Shown in pieces: positions 7,240 through 15,195 of a stretch of 64,000 bases of DNA. The notes under the pieces are model-generated. The model made no database searches, had not been told where the DNA came from, and saw only the letters and a list, made by a program, of their open reading frames with translations. A program made the position numbers and the translations under genes. The DNA is taken from NCBI RefSeq assembly GCF_014203705.1, contig NZ_JACHJR010000001.1:4712001-4776000 (forward strand), given 5' to 3'. Source of the DNA: Kitasatospora gansuensis. Lineage in GTDB: Bacteria > Actinomycetota > Actinomycetes > Streptomycetales > Streptomycetaceae. Every line of letters starts with the position of its first letter. Position 1 is the first letter of the stretch.

Positions 7240-8280
7240 GTGCTTGTTGAACTGGACGCCCCCCTCGCCCCGCTGACCACCCTCCGGCTCGGTGGTCCGG
7301 CCCGTCGGCTGGTGACCGCCGCCACGGACGAAGAGGTCATCGCGACCGTCCGGGCCGCGGACCTGGCCGCCGAACCGCTGCTGGTGATCGGCGGCGGCTC
7401 CAACCTGGTGATCGGCGACCAGGGCTTCGACGGGACGGTGCTGCGGATCGCCACCACCGGCTTCGCCCTGGACGGTGTCGACCTGGAGCTGGCCGCCGGC
7501 GAGGTCTGGTCCGACGCGGTGGCCCGGGCGGTGGACGCCGGACTGGCCGGCATCGAGTTCCTGGCCGGCATCCCCGGCTCGGCCGGCGCCACTCCGGTGC
7601 AGAACGTCGGCGCGTACGGCCAGGAGGTGGCGAGCGGGATCACCGAGGTGGTCGCCTACGACCGCCGGGCCGACGAGGTGGTCACGCTGACCAACGCGGA
7701 GTGCGGCTTCTCCTACCGGCACAGCCGCTTCAAGGCCGACCCCGAGCGGTACGTGGTGCTGCGGGTCCGCTTCCGCCTGGAGGACGCCGACGGGCAGTCC
7801 ACCCCGGTCCGCTACGCGGAGGTCGCCCGCACCCTGGGCGTCGAGGCCGGGGAGCGGGTCGCCCTGCGGACCGCGTACAAGACGGTGCTCGGCCTGAGGG
7901 CGGGCAAGGGCATGGTGCTCGACCCGGCGGACCACGACACCTGGTCGGCGGGCTCCTTCTTCACCAACCCGGTGCTGACGGCCGATCAGTACGCCGACTT
8001 CCTCACCCGACTGGGGGAGCGCACGGCGCCCGCCTACCCCGCGCCGGACGGATGCACCAAGACCTCCGCCGCCTGGCTGATCGACCAGGCCGGCTTCGGC
8101 AAGGGCTACGGAACGGGCGCCGCGACCCTCTCCACCAAGCACACCCTCGCCCTCACCAACCGGGGCACCGCGAGCACGGCCGACCTGCTCGGGCTGGCCC
8201 GCGAGATCCGCGACGGCGTTCGCACGGCGTTCGGCGTCGACCTCGTCAACGAACCCGTCATGATCGGCGTCGCACTCTAG
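7240..8280 (+). CDS. murB: UDP-N-acetylenolpyruvoylglucosamine reductase
   Basis: 346 residues; FAD-dependent, NADPH-using enzyme making UDP-MurNAc in cytoplasmic peptidoglycan synthesis. Seen: PLTTLRLGGPA near the N-terminus, FAD-binding GGGSNLVIGD, GIPGSAGATPVQNVGAYGQE, YRHSRFK (substrate arginine), AGSFFTNPV with the catalytic serine, and a C-terminal NEPVMIG with the glutamate, which together mark type I MurB. I start at the GTG at 7240 rather than the GTG at 7186, because VELDAPLAPLTTLRLGG aligns with the family start. TACGCT lies 7 bases before 7240, so the transcript may be leaderless. It is convergent with the deaminase gene. Confidence 0.93.
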   Translation: MLVELDAPLAPLTTLRLGGPARRLVTAATDEEVIATVRAADLAAEPLLVIGGGSNLVIGDQGFDGTVLRIATTGFALDGVDLELAAGEVWSDAVARAVDAGLAGIEFLAGIPGSAGATPVQNVGAYGQEVASGITEVVAYDRRADEVVTLTNAECGFSYRHSRFKADPERYVVLRVRFRLEDADGQSTPVRYAEVARTLGVEAGERVALRTAYKTVLGLRAGKGMVLDPADHDTWSAGSFFTNPVLTADQYADFLTRLGERTAPAYPAPDGCTKTSAAWLIDQAGFGKGYGTGAATLSTKHTLALTNRGTASTADLLGLAREIRDGVRTAFGVDLVNEPVMIGVAL

Positions 8281-8419
8281 GCACACACCTTCGGCAGACA
8301 GGGGCTCGGGGAACTGCGACGGTTCGTGGCTGGCGGGTATCACTGCGAAAGTGCCTGACCATCCACACAGGTGCAACGCTCCTGAGGTCGGCGCCGCCGT
8401 TCCCCGGGCCCCTGGCGGT

Positions 8420-9439
8420 TCAGCCGTTGAGCCAGCCGTCGATGTCCGCCAGGAGCTGCTTGCGGACGTCCTCCGGGGCGCGGGTGGCGCGGACGGACTG
8501 CCGGGCGAGCTCGGCCAGTTCGGCGTCGCTGAAGCCGTGCACGTCGCGGACCAGCTCGTACTGCGCGGCCAGCCGGGAACCGAACAGCAGCGGGTCGTCG
8601 GCGCCGAGCGCCATCGGCACGCCCGCCTCGAACAGCTTCCGCAACGGCACCTCCTCCGCGCGCTCGTAGACCCCGAGCGAGACGTTGGAGGACGGGCAGA
8701 CCTCGCAGGTGATCTGACGATCCGCCAGCCGCTGCATCAGCCGCGGGTCCTCCGCGGCCCGGACGCCGTGGCCGATCCGGCCCGCGCCGAGATCGTCCAG
8801 GCAGTCCCGGACCGACTCGGGCCCGGAGAGCTCGCCGCCGTGCGGGGCGGCCAGCAGCCCGCCGTTCCGGGCGATCGCGAAGGCGCGGTCGAAGTCCCGG
8901 GCCAGGCCCCGCCGTTCGTCGTTGGAGAGGCCGAAGCCGACCACGCCCTGATCGGCGTACCGGACCGCGAGCCGGGCCAGCGTCCGGGCGTCCATCGGGG
9001 ACTTCATCCGGTTGGCCGCGACCAGCACCCGGATCCCCACGCCGGTGGCGGCGGAGGCCTCCCGGACGGCGTCCAGGATCAGCTCCAGGGCGGGGATCAG
9101 CCCGCCGAGCCGGGGCGCGTACGAGGTGGGGTCGACCTGGATCTCCAGCCAGCGGGAGCCGTCGGTGGCCTCGTCCTGGGCGGTCTCCAGCACCAGGCGC
9201 CGGATGTCGGACTCGTCCCGCAGCACCGACCGCGCGGTGTCGTACAGCCGCTGGAACCGGAACCAGCCCCGCTCGTCGGTGGCCCGCAGCTTGGGCGGCT
9301 CGCCGGAGCTGAGCGCCTCGGGCAGCCGGACCCGGTGCTTGTCGGCCAGCTCCAGCAGGGTGGCGGGCCGCATCGAACCGGTGAAGTGCAGGTGCAGGTG
9401 GGCCTTCGGCAGGCTCCGGACATCACGCTGGCGTTCCAT
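8420..9439 (-). CDS. Adenosine-deaminase-family nucleoside deaminase
   Basis: 339 residues of the adenosine deaminase family of zinc TIM-barrels. Metal and catalytic motifs are present: KAHLHLHFTGS near the N-terminus, APHGGE (His and catalytic Glu, usually HAGE), RIGHGVR, CPSSNVSLG and ALGADDPLLFG with the Asp pair. In the first motif the usual HLDG is HFTG, so the Asp that contacts the ribose 5'-hydroxyl in true adenosine deaminase is Thr; the substrate may differ, and aminodeoxyfutalosine or modified adenosines are possible. Start is ATG at 9439. It lies leftward between murB and aspC with a hairpin separating it from aspC. Confidence 0.85.
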   Translation of the reverse strand: MERQRDVRSLPKAHLHLHFTGSMRPATLLELADKHRVRLPEALSSGEPPKLRATDERGWFRFQRLYDTARSVLRDESDIRRLVLETAQDEATDGSRWLEIQVDPTSYAPRLGGLIPALELILDAVREASAATGVGIRVLVAANRMKSPMDARTLARLAVRYADQGVVGFGLSNDERRGLARDFDRAFAIARNGGLLAAPHGGELSGPESVRDCLDDLGAGRIGHGVRAAEDPRLMQRLADRQITCEVCPSSNVSLGVYERAEEVPLRKLFEAGVPMALGADDPLLFGSRLAAQYELVRDVHGFSDAELAELARQSVRATRAPEDVRKQLLADIDGWLNG

Positions 9440-9475
9440 TCACCGATACTGCCGTATCAGGGCCCCGAACGGGAA

Positions 9476-9514
9476 CCGCCCCTTTCACATCCCTCGATGG
9501 GGTGAAAGGGGCGG
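9476..9514 (-). terminator. Hairpin after aspC
   Basis: A perfect 13-bp stem, 9476-9488 with 9502-9514 (core CCCCTTTCAC), between two leftward genes. It lies 16 bases after the aspC stop. Confidence 0.75.
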
Positions 9515-9529
9515 CCGCCTGAAAAGCCG

Positions 9530-10759
9530 TCAGGCGCGGGCCTCGCCCAGCAGCTTCTGCATCCGGCCGATGCCCTCGGCCAGGTCGGCGTCGCCGAGCG
9601 CGTACGAGAGCCGCAGGTAGCCGGGAGTGCCGAAGGCCTCGCCGGGCACGACCGCGACCTCGGCCTCGTCCAGGATCAGGGTGGCCAGCTCGGCGGAGGT
9701 CGCCGGGCGCTTGCCGCGGATCTCCTTGCCCAGCAGGTCCTTGACCGCGGGGTAGACGTAGAACGCGCCCTCGGGCTCGGGGCAGAACACGCCGTCGATC
9801 TCGTTCAGCATCCGCACGATGGTCTGCCGGCGGCGGTCGAAGGCGGTCTTCATCTCGTCCACCGCGGCCAGGTCACCGGAGACGGCGGCCAGCGCGGCGC
9901 GCTGCGCCACGTTGGAGACGTTGGAGGTGGCGTGCGACTGCAGGTTGGCGGCCGCGTTCACCACGTCCTTCGGGCCGATCATCCAGCCGACCCGCCAGCC
10001 GGTCATCGCGTAGGTCTTGGCCACGCCGTTGACCACGATGCACTTGTCGGCCAGCTCGGGCAGCAGCGCGGGCAGCGAGGTGAAGGTGGCGTCGCCGTAG
10101 ACCAGGTGCTCGTAGATCTCGTCGGTGAGCACCCAGAGGCCGTGCTCCAGCGCCCAGCGGCCGATCGCCTCGGCCTCGGCCTCGGTGTAGACCGAGCCGG
10201 TCGGGTTGGACGGCGAGACGAAGAGCACCACCTTGGTGTTCTCGGTGCGGGCGGCCTCCAGCTGCTCGACCGAGACCTTGTAGCCGGTGGTCTCGTCCGC
10301 GACCACCTCGACCGGGACACCGCCGGCCAGCTTCACGGCCTCCGGGTAGGTGGTCCAGTACGGCGCCGGGATGATCACCTCGTCGGCCGGGTCCAGGATC
10401 GCGGCGAAGGCCTCGTAGATGGCCTGCTTGCCACCGTTGGTGACCAGCACCTGGGAGGCGTCCACCTGGTAGCCGGAGTCGCGCAGGGTCTTCGCGGCGA
10501 TCGCGGCCTTCAGCTCCGGCAGGCCGCCGGCCGGGGTGTAGCGGTGGTTCTTCGGGTCCTGGCAGGCGGCGACGGCGGCGTCGACGATGTAGCCGGGGGT
10601 CGGGAAGTCCGGCTCACCGGCGCCGAAGCCGATCACGGGGCGGCCGGCCGCCTTGAGGGCCTTCGCCTTGGCGTCCACCGCGAGGGTGGCGGACTCGGCG
10701 ATGGCACCGACACGGGCGGAGACGCGGCGGTCTGCGGGGCGGGGGGTGGGAGCGCTCAT
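9530..10759 (-). CDS. aspC: Class I aspartate aminotransferase (1-beta type)
   Basis: 409 residues; PLP enzyme exchanging amino groups between aspartate and 2-oxoglutarate, in the subgroup that may also act on prephenate. Seen: VIGFGAGEPDFPTP, VTNGGKQAIYEAFAA, PAPYWTTYPE, VSPSNPTGS, and the PLP lysine in NGVAKTYAMTGWRVGW, with substrate arginine in GYLRLSYA. I start at the ATG at 10759 (MSAPTPRPADRRVSARVGAI), which fits homologs; an upstream in-frame extension of 88 residues is arginine-rich and unconserved-looking. GGAGGA lies 18 bases before the ATG, unusually far, so initiation may be leaderless. Divergent from tRNA-Trp. Confidence 0.93.
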   Translation of the reverse strand: MSAPTPRPADRRVSARVGAIAESATLAVDAKAKALKAAGRPVIGFGAGEPDFPTPGYIVDAAVAACQDPKNHRYTPAGGLPELKAAIAAKTLRDSGYQVDASQVLVTNGGKQAIYEAFAAILDPADEVIIPAPYWTTYPEAVKLAGGVPVEVVADETTGYKVSVEQLEAARTENTKVVLFVSPSNPTGSVYTEAEAEAIGRWALEHGLWVLTDEIYEHLVYGDATFTSLPALLPELADKCIVVNGVAKTYAMTGWRVGWMIGPKDVVNAAANLQSHATSNVSNVAQRAALAAVSGDLAAVDEMKTAFDRRRQTIVRMLNEIDGVFCPEPEGAFYVYPAVKDLLGKEIRGKRPATSAELATLILDEAEVAVVPGEAFGTPGYLRLSYALGDADLAEGIGRMQKLLGEARA

Positions 10760-10996
10760 GCCGCAATCGTTGCAGAGTCCTCCGTGGGCGGGTACGGCGG
10801 TTTCAGCATGCGTACGGATCCGTCCACGATCCGTACCCGTAGGTGGGCGGTCGGTGAATGGGGTTCGACCAAACGCCCAGGAACACGTACACTCACTGCT
10901 CGATGGCTCCCGAAGTGCGGCTCCACCGGTGCGTAACTCACGCAGCGACTCGGATGCGGTAGGTTGGTGGTCATCTCCGGAGCCGCAAAGCTCCGT

Positions 10997-11069
10997 AGGG
11001 CAATAGCTCAATTGGTAGAGCACCGGTCTCCAAAACCGGCGGTTGGGGGTTCAAGTCCCTCTTGCCCTG
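10997..11069 (+). tRNA. tRNA-Trp(CCA)
   Basis: A 73-base cloverleaf: acceptor AGGGCAA with TTGCCCT (11062-11068), anticodon loop CTCCAAA giving CCA, T arm GGGGG-TTCAAGT-CCCTC with one G-U, discriminator G. tRNA-Trp next to secE-nusG is conserved in actinobacteria. Confidence 0.95.
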
Positions 11070-11088
11070 CTGCTTGATCCGTATCCAG

Positions 11089-11115
11089 CCCGTTCGCTCC
11101 ACAGGAGTGAGCGGG
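11089..11115 (+). terminator. Hairpin after tRNA-Trp
   Basis: A 12-bp stem (11089-11100 with 11104-11115; two G-U pairs) around a 3-base loop, 20 bases after the tRNA. No T run follows. Confidence 0.55.
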
Positions 11116-11211
11116 CTTGATGCGGAGATGGCTCCATCGCACTGCATTCGCCGGATCGCCCGCACCAACGCGAAGCGACGCTCGGCAGGACCCGGATTCA
11201 GGTGAGGACGA

Positions 11212-11580
11212 GTGACGGAGACCACGGGCTCCACCGCAACGCCTGAGAGCGGCAACCCCGAGGGTGCCGACGGCGCGGAGACGACGAGCGCCGACGTCAA
11301 CGACAAGGTGCCCTCGCGCCGCGACCGCAAGCGTGCCCAGAAGGCCGAGGGCGGTGACGGCGAGAAGAAGTCCGGCAAGCGGGCCAAGAAGAGCATCTTC
11401 GCCCGGACGGCGCTGTTCTACCGTCAGATCATTGCCGAGCTCCGCAAGGTCGTCTGGCCGACCCGCAGCGAGCTGACCCAGTACACCACCGTCGTGGTGG
11501 TCTTCGTGGTCGTGGTCATGGGCCTGGTGGCCAGCATGGACTACGGCTTCTCCAAGCTCAGCCTGTGGGTGTTCGGCTGA
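11212..11580 (+). CDS. secE: Preprotein translocase subunit SecE
   Basis: 122 residues. The first about 65 are polar and charged (rich in E, K, R; SRRDRKRAQKAE), then the conserved amphipathic segment FYRQIIAELRKVVWPTRSEL and a single membrane helix (about 90-112, TTVVVVFVVVVMGLVAS). SecE clamps SecY in the membrane protein-export channel. Start is GTG at 11212 with GTGAGGA upstream. It precedes nusG, with a strong hairpin in the 198-base gap. Confidence 0.95.
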   Translation: MTETTGSTATPESGNPEGADGAETTSADVNDKVPSRRDRKRAQKAEGGDGEKKSGKRAKKSIFARTALFYRQIIAELRKVVWPTRSELTQYTTVVVVFVVVVMGLVASMDYGFSKLSLWVFG

Positions 11581-11606
11581 TCGGCCGTCACCTCCCAGCT
11601 CCATCC

Positions 11607-11636
11607 CGACCCGGGCCGTGCAAACGGTCCGGGTCG
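11607..11636 (+). terminator. Hairpin between secE and nusG
   Basis: A 12-bp stem, 11607-11618 with 11625-11636 (one G-U), and a 6-base loop TGCAAA. No T tract, so it may be an attenuator or RNA-processing site. A candidate nusG promoter region with TTGACT (about 11673) follows. Confidence 0.6.
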
Positions 11637-11778
11637 AGCTGTCGGCGCACTCAGGGCGATCCCGCTACCGTTGACTCGGTACTGTGGAGGTATCCGAGTT
11701 GTCCCCGCAACGTGCCCGTGAGGGTGCCGGACAGTCCGGAGCCGTTCCAACTCACATCCCAGGAAAGAAGCAGCCACC

Positions 11779-12690
11779 GTGTCTGAGTCCCCCCTGTACG
11801 ACGCCGACGAGACCGTCCGCGAGGCGGATGTCGCGGCCGAGGCTGCTGACGTCGAGGACGCCGAGCAGATCCTGGACGCGGTCGACGCCGACCAGGACGA
11901 GGTCGAGGCTGCGGACGAGGCCGAGGCGGGCGTGCCGGCCGAGCAGGACGCGGTGCACGAGCTGACCGAGGACGAGGCCTTCGCGGAGGACGAGACCGAG
12001 GACGCCGACGAGACCGAGACCGCCGAGGACGAGGACGAGGTCGAGGCGGAGGACGCCGAGGTCGAGGCCGAGGACGAGGAAGAGATCGACCCGGTCGTCG
12101 CCTTCCGGGAGCAGCTGCGCACCGCGCCGGGCGAGTGGTACGTGATCCACACCTACGCCGGCTACGAGAACCGGGTGAAGCAGAACCTGGAGCAGCGCGC
12201 CGTCTCGCTGAACGTCGAGGACTACATCTTCGAGTCCGCCGTTCCGCAGGAGGAGGTCGTCCAGATCAAGAACGGCGACCGCAAGACCGTCCGGCAGAAC
12301 AAGCTCCCCGGCTACGTGCTGGTCCGGATGGACCTCACCCCCGAGTCCTGGGGCGTCGTGCGCAACACCCCGGGTGTCACCGGCTTCGTCGGCAACGCCT
12401 ACGACCCGTACCCGCTGACCCTGGACGAGGTCGTCAAGATGCTCGCCCCCGACGTCGAGCGCGACGCGGCCAAGGCCGCCGGCAAGGCGTCCCCGCACCG
12501 TCCGGTCGAGGTCCAGGTGCTCGACTTCGAGGTCGGCGACTCGGTCACCGTCACCGACGGTCCGTTCGCCACCCTGCAGGCGACCATCAACGAGATCAAC
12601 CCGGACTCGAAGAAGGTCAAGGGCCTGGTCGAGATCTTCGGCCGGGAGACCCCGGTCGAGCTGTCGTTCGACCAGATCCAGAAGAACTAG
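11779..12690 (+). CDS. nusG: Transcription termination/antitermination protein NusG
   Basis: 303 residues, long for NusG (about 180 in E. coli). Residues 1-100 are a very acidic extension rich in D and E (runs such as EDEDEVEAEDAEVEAEDEEE). The NGN domain starts at GEWYVIHTYAGYENRVKQNL and the KOW domain is VGDSVTVTDGPFATLQATIN near the C-terminus. It binds RNA polymerase to tune elongation and termination and can couple it to the ribosome. GTG start at 11779 with AGGAAAG upstream. A very strong hairpin follows the stop. Confidence 0.96.
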   Translation: MSESPLYDADETVREADVAAEAADVEDAEQILDAVDADQDEVEAADEAEAGVPAEQDAVHELTEDEAFAEDETEDADETETAEDEDEVEAEDAEVEAEDEEEIDPVVAFREQLRTAPGEWYVIHTYAGYENRVKQNLEQRAVSLNVEDYIFESAVPQEEVVQIKNGDRKTVRQNKLPGYVLVRMDLTPESWGVVRNTPGVTGFVGNAYDPYPLTLDEVVKMLAPDVERDAAKAAGKASPHRPVEVQVLDFEVGDSVTVTDGPFATLQATINEINPDSKKVKGLVEIFGRETPVELSFDQIQKN

Positions 12691-12700
12691 TTCAGAGCTT

Positions 12701-12744
12701 CGGGTTCGGGGGCGGGGCTTCGGCCTCGCCCCCGAACCCGTTTT
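12701..12744 (+). terminator. Terminator between nusG and rplK (UUCG-capped)
   Basis: An 18-bp stem (12701-12718 with 12723-12740, one G-U) capped by a C(TTCG)G tetraloop and followed by four T residues. It begins 10 bases after the nusG stop. Confidence 0.93.
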
Positions 12745-12854
12745 GGTCCAGGCCGCATCAGCGGTTAGCCTGGTCCGATGTGTGTTCTGCCCGGCCGGGT
12801 GTCGCCCCGGCCGCGGACGCACCAGTAATCCACTCTCGGAAGGACCCGGAGAGC

Positions 12855-13289
12855 ATGCCTCCCAAGAAGAAGAAGGTCACGGGGCTTATCAAGCTCCAGA
12901 TCAAGGCCGGCGCGGCCAACCCGGCTCCGCCGGTCGGCCCCGCGCTGGGTCAGCACGGCGTCAACATCATGGAGTTCTGCAAGGCCTACAACGCTGCGAC
13001 CGAGTCGCAGCGCGGCATGATCGTGCCGGTGGAGATCACGGTCTACGAGGACCGTTCCTTCACCTTCATCACGAAGACGCCGCCGGCCGCGCGCCTCATC
13101 CTGAAGGCCGCCGGCGTGGAGAAGGGCTCGGCCGAGCCGCACAAGACCAAGGTCGCGAAGCTCACCAGCGCCCAGGTCCGCGACATCGCCACCACCAAGC
13201 TCCCCGACCTGAACGCCAACGACCTGGACGCGGCGGAGAAGATCATCGCCGGCACCGCCCGGTCGATGGGCATCACCGTCGAGGGCTGA
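12855..13289 (+). CDS. rplK: 50S ribosomal protein L11
   Basis: 144 residues, full length. Conserved [30 protein letters not shown] and [17 protein letters not shown] segments are intact. L11 binds the GTPase-centre rRNA, is the site where thiopeptides such as thiostrepton act, and is needed for RelA activation. The ATG at 12855 has GGAAGGACCCGGAG upstream. It forms a pair with rplA 73 bases later. Confidence 0.97.
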
Positions 13290-13362
13290 AAAGCCCCCTA
13301 GTCCACCGTGGTAGGGCCTGCGCGGCCCGTCCCACGAACTCCATTCACCTTCAGGAGAAGCA

Positions 13363-14085
13363 GTGAAGCGCAGCAAGGCTCTCAAGGCCGCGGACGCCAA
13401 GGTCGACCGCGCCAAGATCTACGCTCCCCTCGAGGCCATCCGCCTCGCCAAGGAGACCTCCACCGCCAAGTTCGACGCGACCGTCGAGGTTGCCATGCGC
13501 CTGGGTGTCGACCCGCGCAAGGCCGACCAGATGGTCCGCAGCACCGTGATCCTTCCGCACGGCACCGGTAAGACCGCTCGGGTCCTGGTCTTCGCGACCG
13601 GCGAGCGTGCCGAGGCCGCGCGTGCTGCGGGCGCCGACATCGTGGGCTCGGACGAGCTCATCGACGAGGTCGCCAAGGGCCGCCTGGACTTCGACGCCGT
13701 CGTCGCCACCCCGGACCTCATGGGCAAGGTCGGCCGCCTCGGCCGCGTGCTCGGCCCGCGTGGTCTGATGCCGAACCCGAAGACCGGCACCGTCACCCCC
13801 GATGTCGCCAAGGCTGTCAACGACATCAAGGGCGGCAAGATCGAGTTCCGCGTCGACAAGCACTCGAACCTGCACTTCATCATCGGTAAGGCCTCCTTCA
13901 CCGACGAGCAGCTGGTCGAGAACTACGGCGCCGCGCTGGACGAGGTCCTCCGGGCCAAGCCGTCCGCCGCCAAGGGCCGTTACATCAAGAAGACCGCGGT
14001 CTCCACCACGATCGGCCCCGGCATCCAGGTCGACCCGAACCGCACCCGGAACCTCCTCGTCGAGGAGGACCCGGCCGCCGTCTGA
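13363..14085 (+). CDS. rplA: 50S ribosomal protein L1
   Basis: 240 residues. Seen: RSKALKAADAKVD start, EVAMRLGVDPRKADQ, LPHGTGK, ATPDLMGKVGRLGRVLGPRGLMPNPKTGTV and the C-terminal KGRYIKKTAVSTTIGPGI. L1 forms the mobile L1 stalk and often represses its own operon by binding the rplKA mRNA. GTG start at 13363 with AGGAGAAG upstream. Followed by a strong hairpin. Confidence 0.97.
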   Translation: MKRSKALKAADAKVDRAKIYAPLEAIRLAKETSTAKFDATVEVAMRLGVDPRKADQMVRSTVILPHGTGKTARVLVFATGERAEAARAAGADIVGSDELIDEVAKGRLDFDAVVATPDLMGKVGRLGRVLGPRGLMPNPKTGTVTPDVAKAVNDIKGGKIEFRVDKHSNLHFIIGKASFTDEQLVENYGAALDEVLRAKPSAAKGRYIKKTAVSTTIGPGIQVDPNRTRNLLVEEDPAAV

Positions 14086-14115
14086 GCCTTCGAGCTGCAG
14101 CGGTAACCGCGTTCA

Positions 14116-14154
14116 ACGGGCCCGCACTCCCCTTCGAGGGGGGTGCGGGCCCGT
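14116..14154 (+). terminator. Hairpin after rplA
   Basis: A 17-bp stem (14116-14132 with 14138-14154, one G-U; core GGGCCCGCACT) and a 5-base loop TTCGA, 31 bases after the rplA stop. Confidence 0.88.
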
Positions 14155-14216
14155 CGCCGTATGTACATCAATTAGAGTCCGCATGCCGAGATCCGAACGA
14201 CGAGGGGGAGACTTCC

Positions 14217-15146
14217 ATGCGGGACCTGCGGACCATTGCCGTCACGGCACTGCTGGTGGGCGGCCTGACCGCCTGCGGTTCGAGCGGATCGGGAACGGGC
14301 GAGGCGGCCAAGCCCCCGGTGACGGCCACCCCGTCGGCCGGCGCGACGGACTCCGGTACGGCGGCGCCCCAGCCGGGCGCCTCCTCCTCGGCCGCCGCCA
14401 CCCCCGCCGCGGGCCAGGCCCCGGCGCCCACCGGGGCGCCGAAGGACGTCCTGCTGGCGGCCGCCGCGGTGATGGCCAAGGCGGGCAACGCCGGCCTGGT
14501 GGTCAGCACCGGGGGAGCGGACACCGGCAGCGGCCCGCTGCGCTGGGGCCAGCCGGCCGCCGCCGACCTGACCTTCAAGGTCGACGGGCAGGACGGCAAG
14601 CTGCGCTCGGCCGCCGGGGTCAGCTACGTCGGCGCCTCGCCGGACACCTCCGCGCTGGCCGGCGGCCGGCACTGGATGAAGGTGAACGCCGCGGCGCCCG
14701 CCAACGGCGCGGGCCTGTCGGCCGGCGGCGAGGACGCCCGGACGCTGGCCATCCTGATGAAGGCCCTCGACCCGGCGGTGCCGCTGGCGGTCGGCGCGGC
14801 CAGCGCCGGGCTGGCCAAGGTCGGGGTCGAGCAGGTGAACGGCGCCGAGGCGGTGCACTTCCGCACCACCGGGGTGGCCCAGGCGCTGGTCGGCGCGATG
14901 GCCGGGCTGACGGAGGACCAGAAGGGGCAGGCGCTGGCCGAGCTGGGCAAGGGCGGCGGCGCGCTGGACCTGTGGATCAACGGCCGGAACGAGCTGGTCC
15001 AGCTCCGCAGCGCGGACCTCACCCCGACCCGGGCCGGCGACATGACGGTCCGTTACACCGAGCTCGGCAAGGCCCCCGAGGTGGCCGCCCCGCCCGCCGC
15101 GGATGTGTTCGAGGTCGCAGATCTGCTCAAGGGCTTCGGCGGCTGA
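14217..15146 (+). CDS. Secreted lipoprotein, LppX/LolA-like fold suspected
   Basis: 309 residues. Residues 1-19 form a signal peptide ending in lipobox LTAC (residues 17-20), so the protein is predicted to be lipid-anchored outside the membrane. A proline/alanine/serine-rich linker (about 25-75) precedes a globular domain with GGRHWMKVN, VNGAEAVHFRTTGVAQAL, LDLWINGRNELVQLR and MTVRYTELGK. The pattern of conditional beta strands and the RNELVQL motif resembles LppX/LprG or LolA-type lipid carriers, but I cannot confirm it. ATG start with GAGGGGGAG upstream. The next gene is a paralog. Confidence 0.7.
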   Translation: MRDLRTIAVTALLVGGLTACGSSGSGTGEAAKPPVTATPSAGATDSGTAAPQPGASSSAAATPAAGQAPAPTGAPKDVLLAAAAVMAKAGNAGLVVSTGGADTGSGPLRWGQPAAADLTFKVDGQDGKLRSAAGVSYVGASPDTSALAGGRHWMKVNAAAPANGAGLSAGGEDARTLAILMKALDPAVPLAVGAASAGLAKVGVEQVNGAEAVHFRTTGVAQALVGAMAGLTEDQKGQALAELGKGGGALDLWINGRNELVQLRSADLTPTRAGDMTVRYTELGKAPEVAAPPAADVFEVADLLKGFGG

Positions 15147-15195
15147 GCTCCGCATGACAGGGTGGCGGAGGGAGCGACGGCGGCAGGGGGACAGG

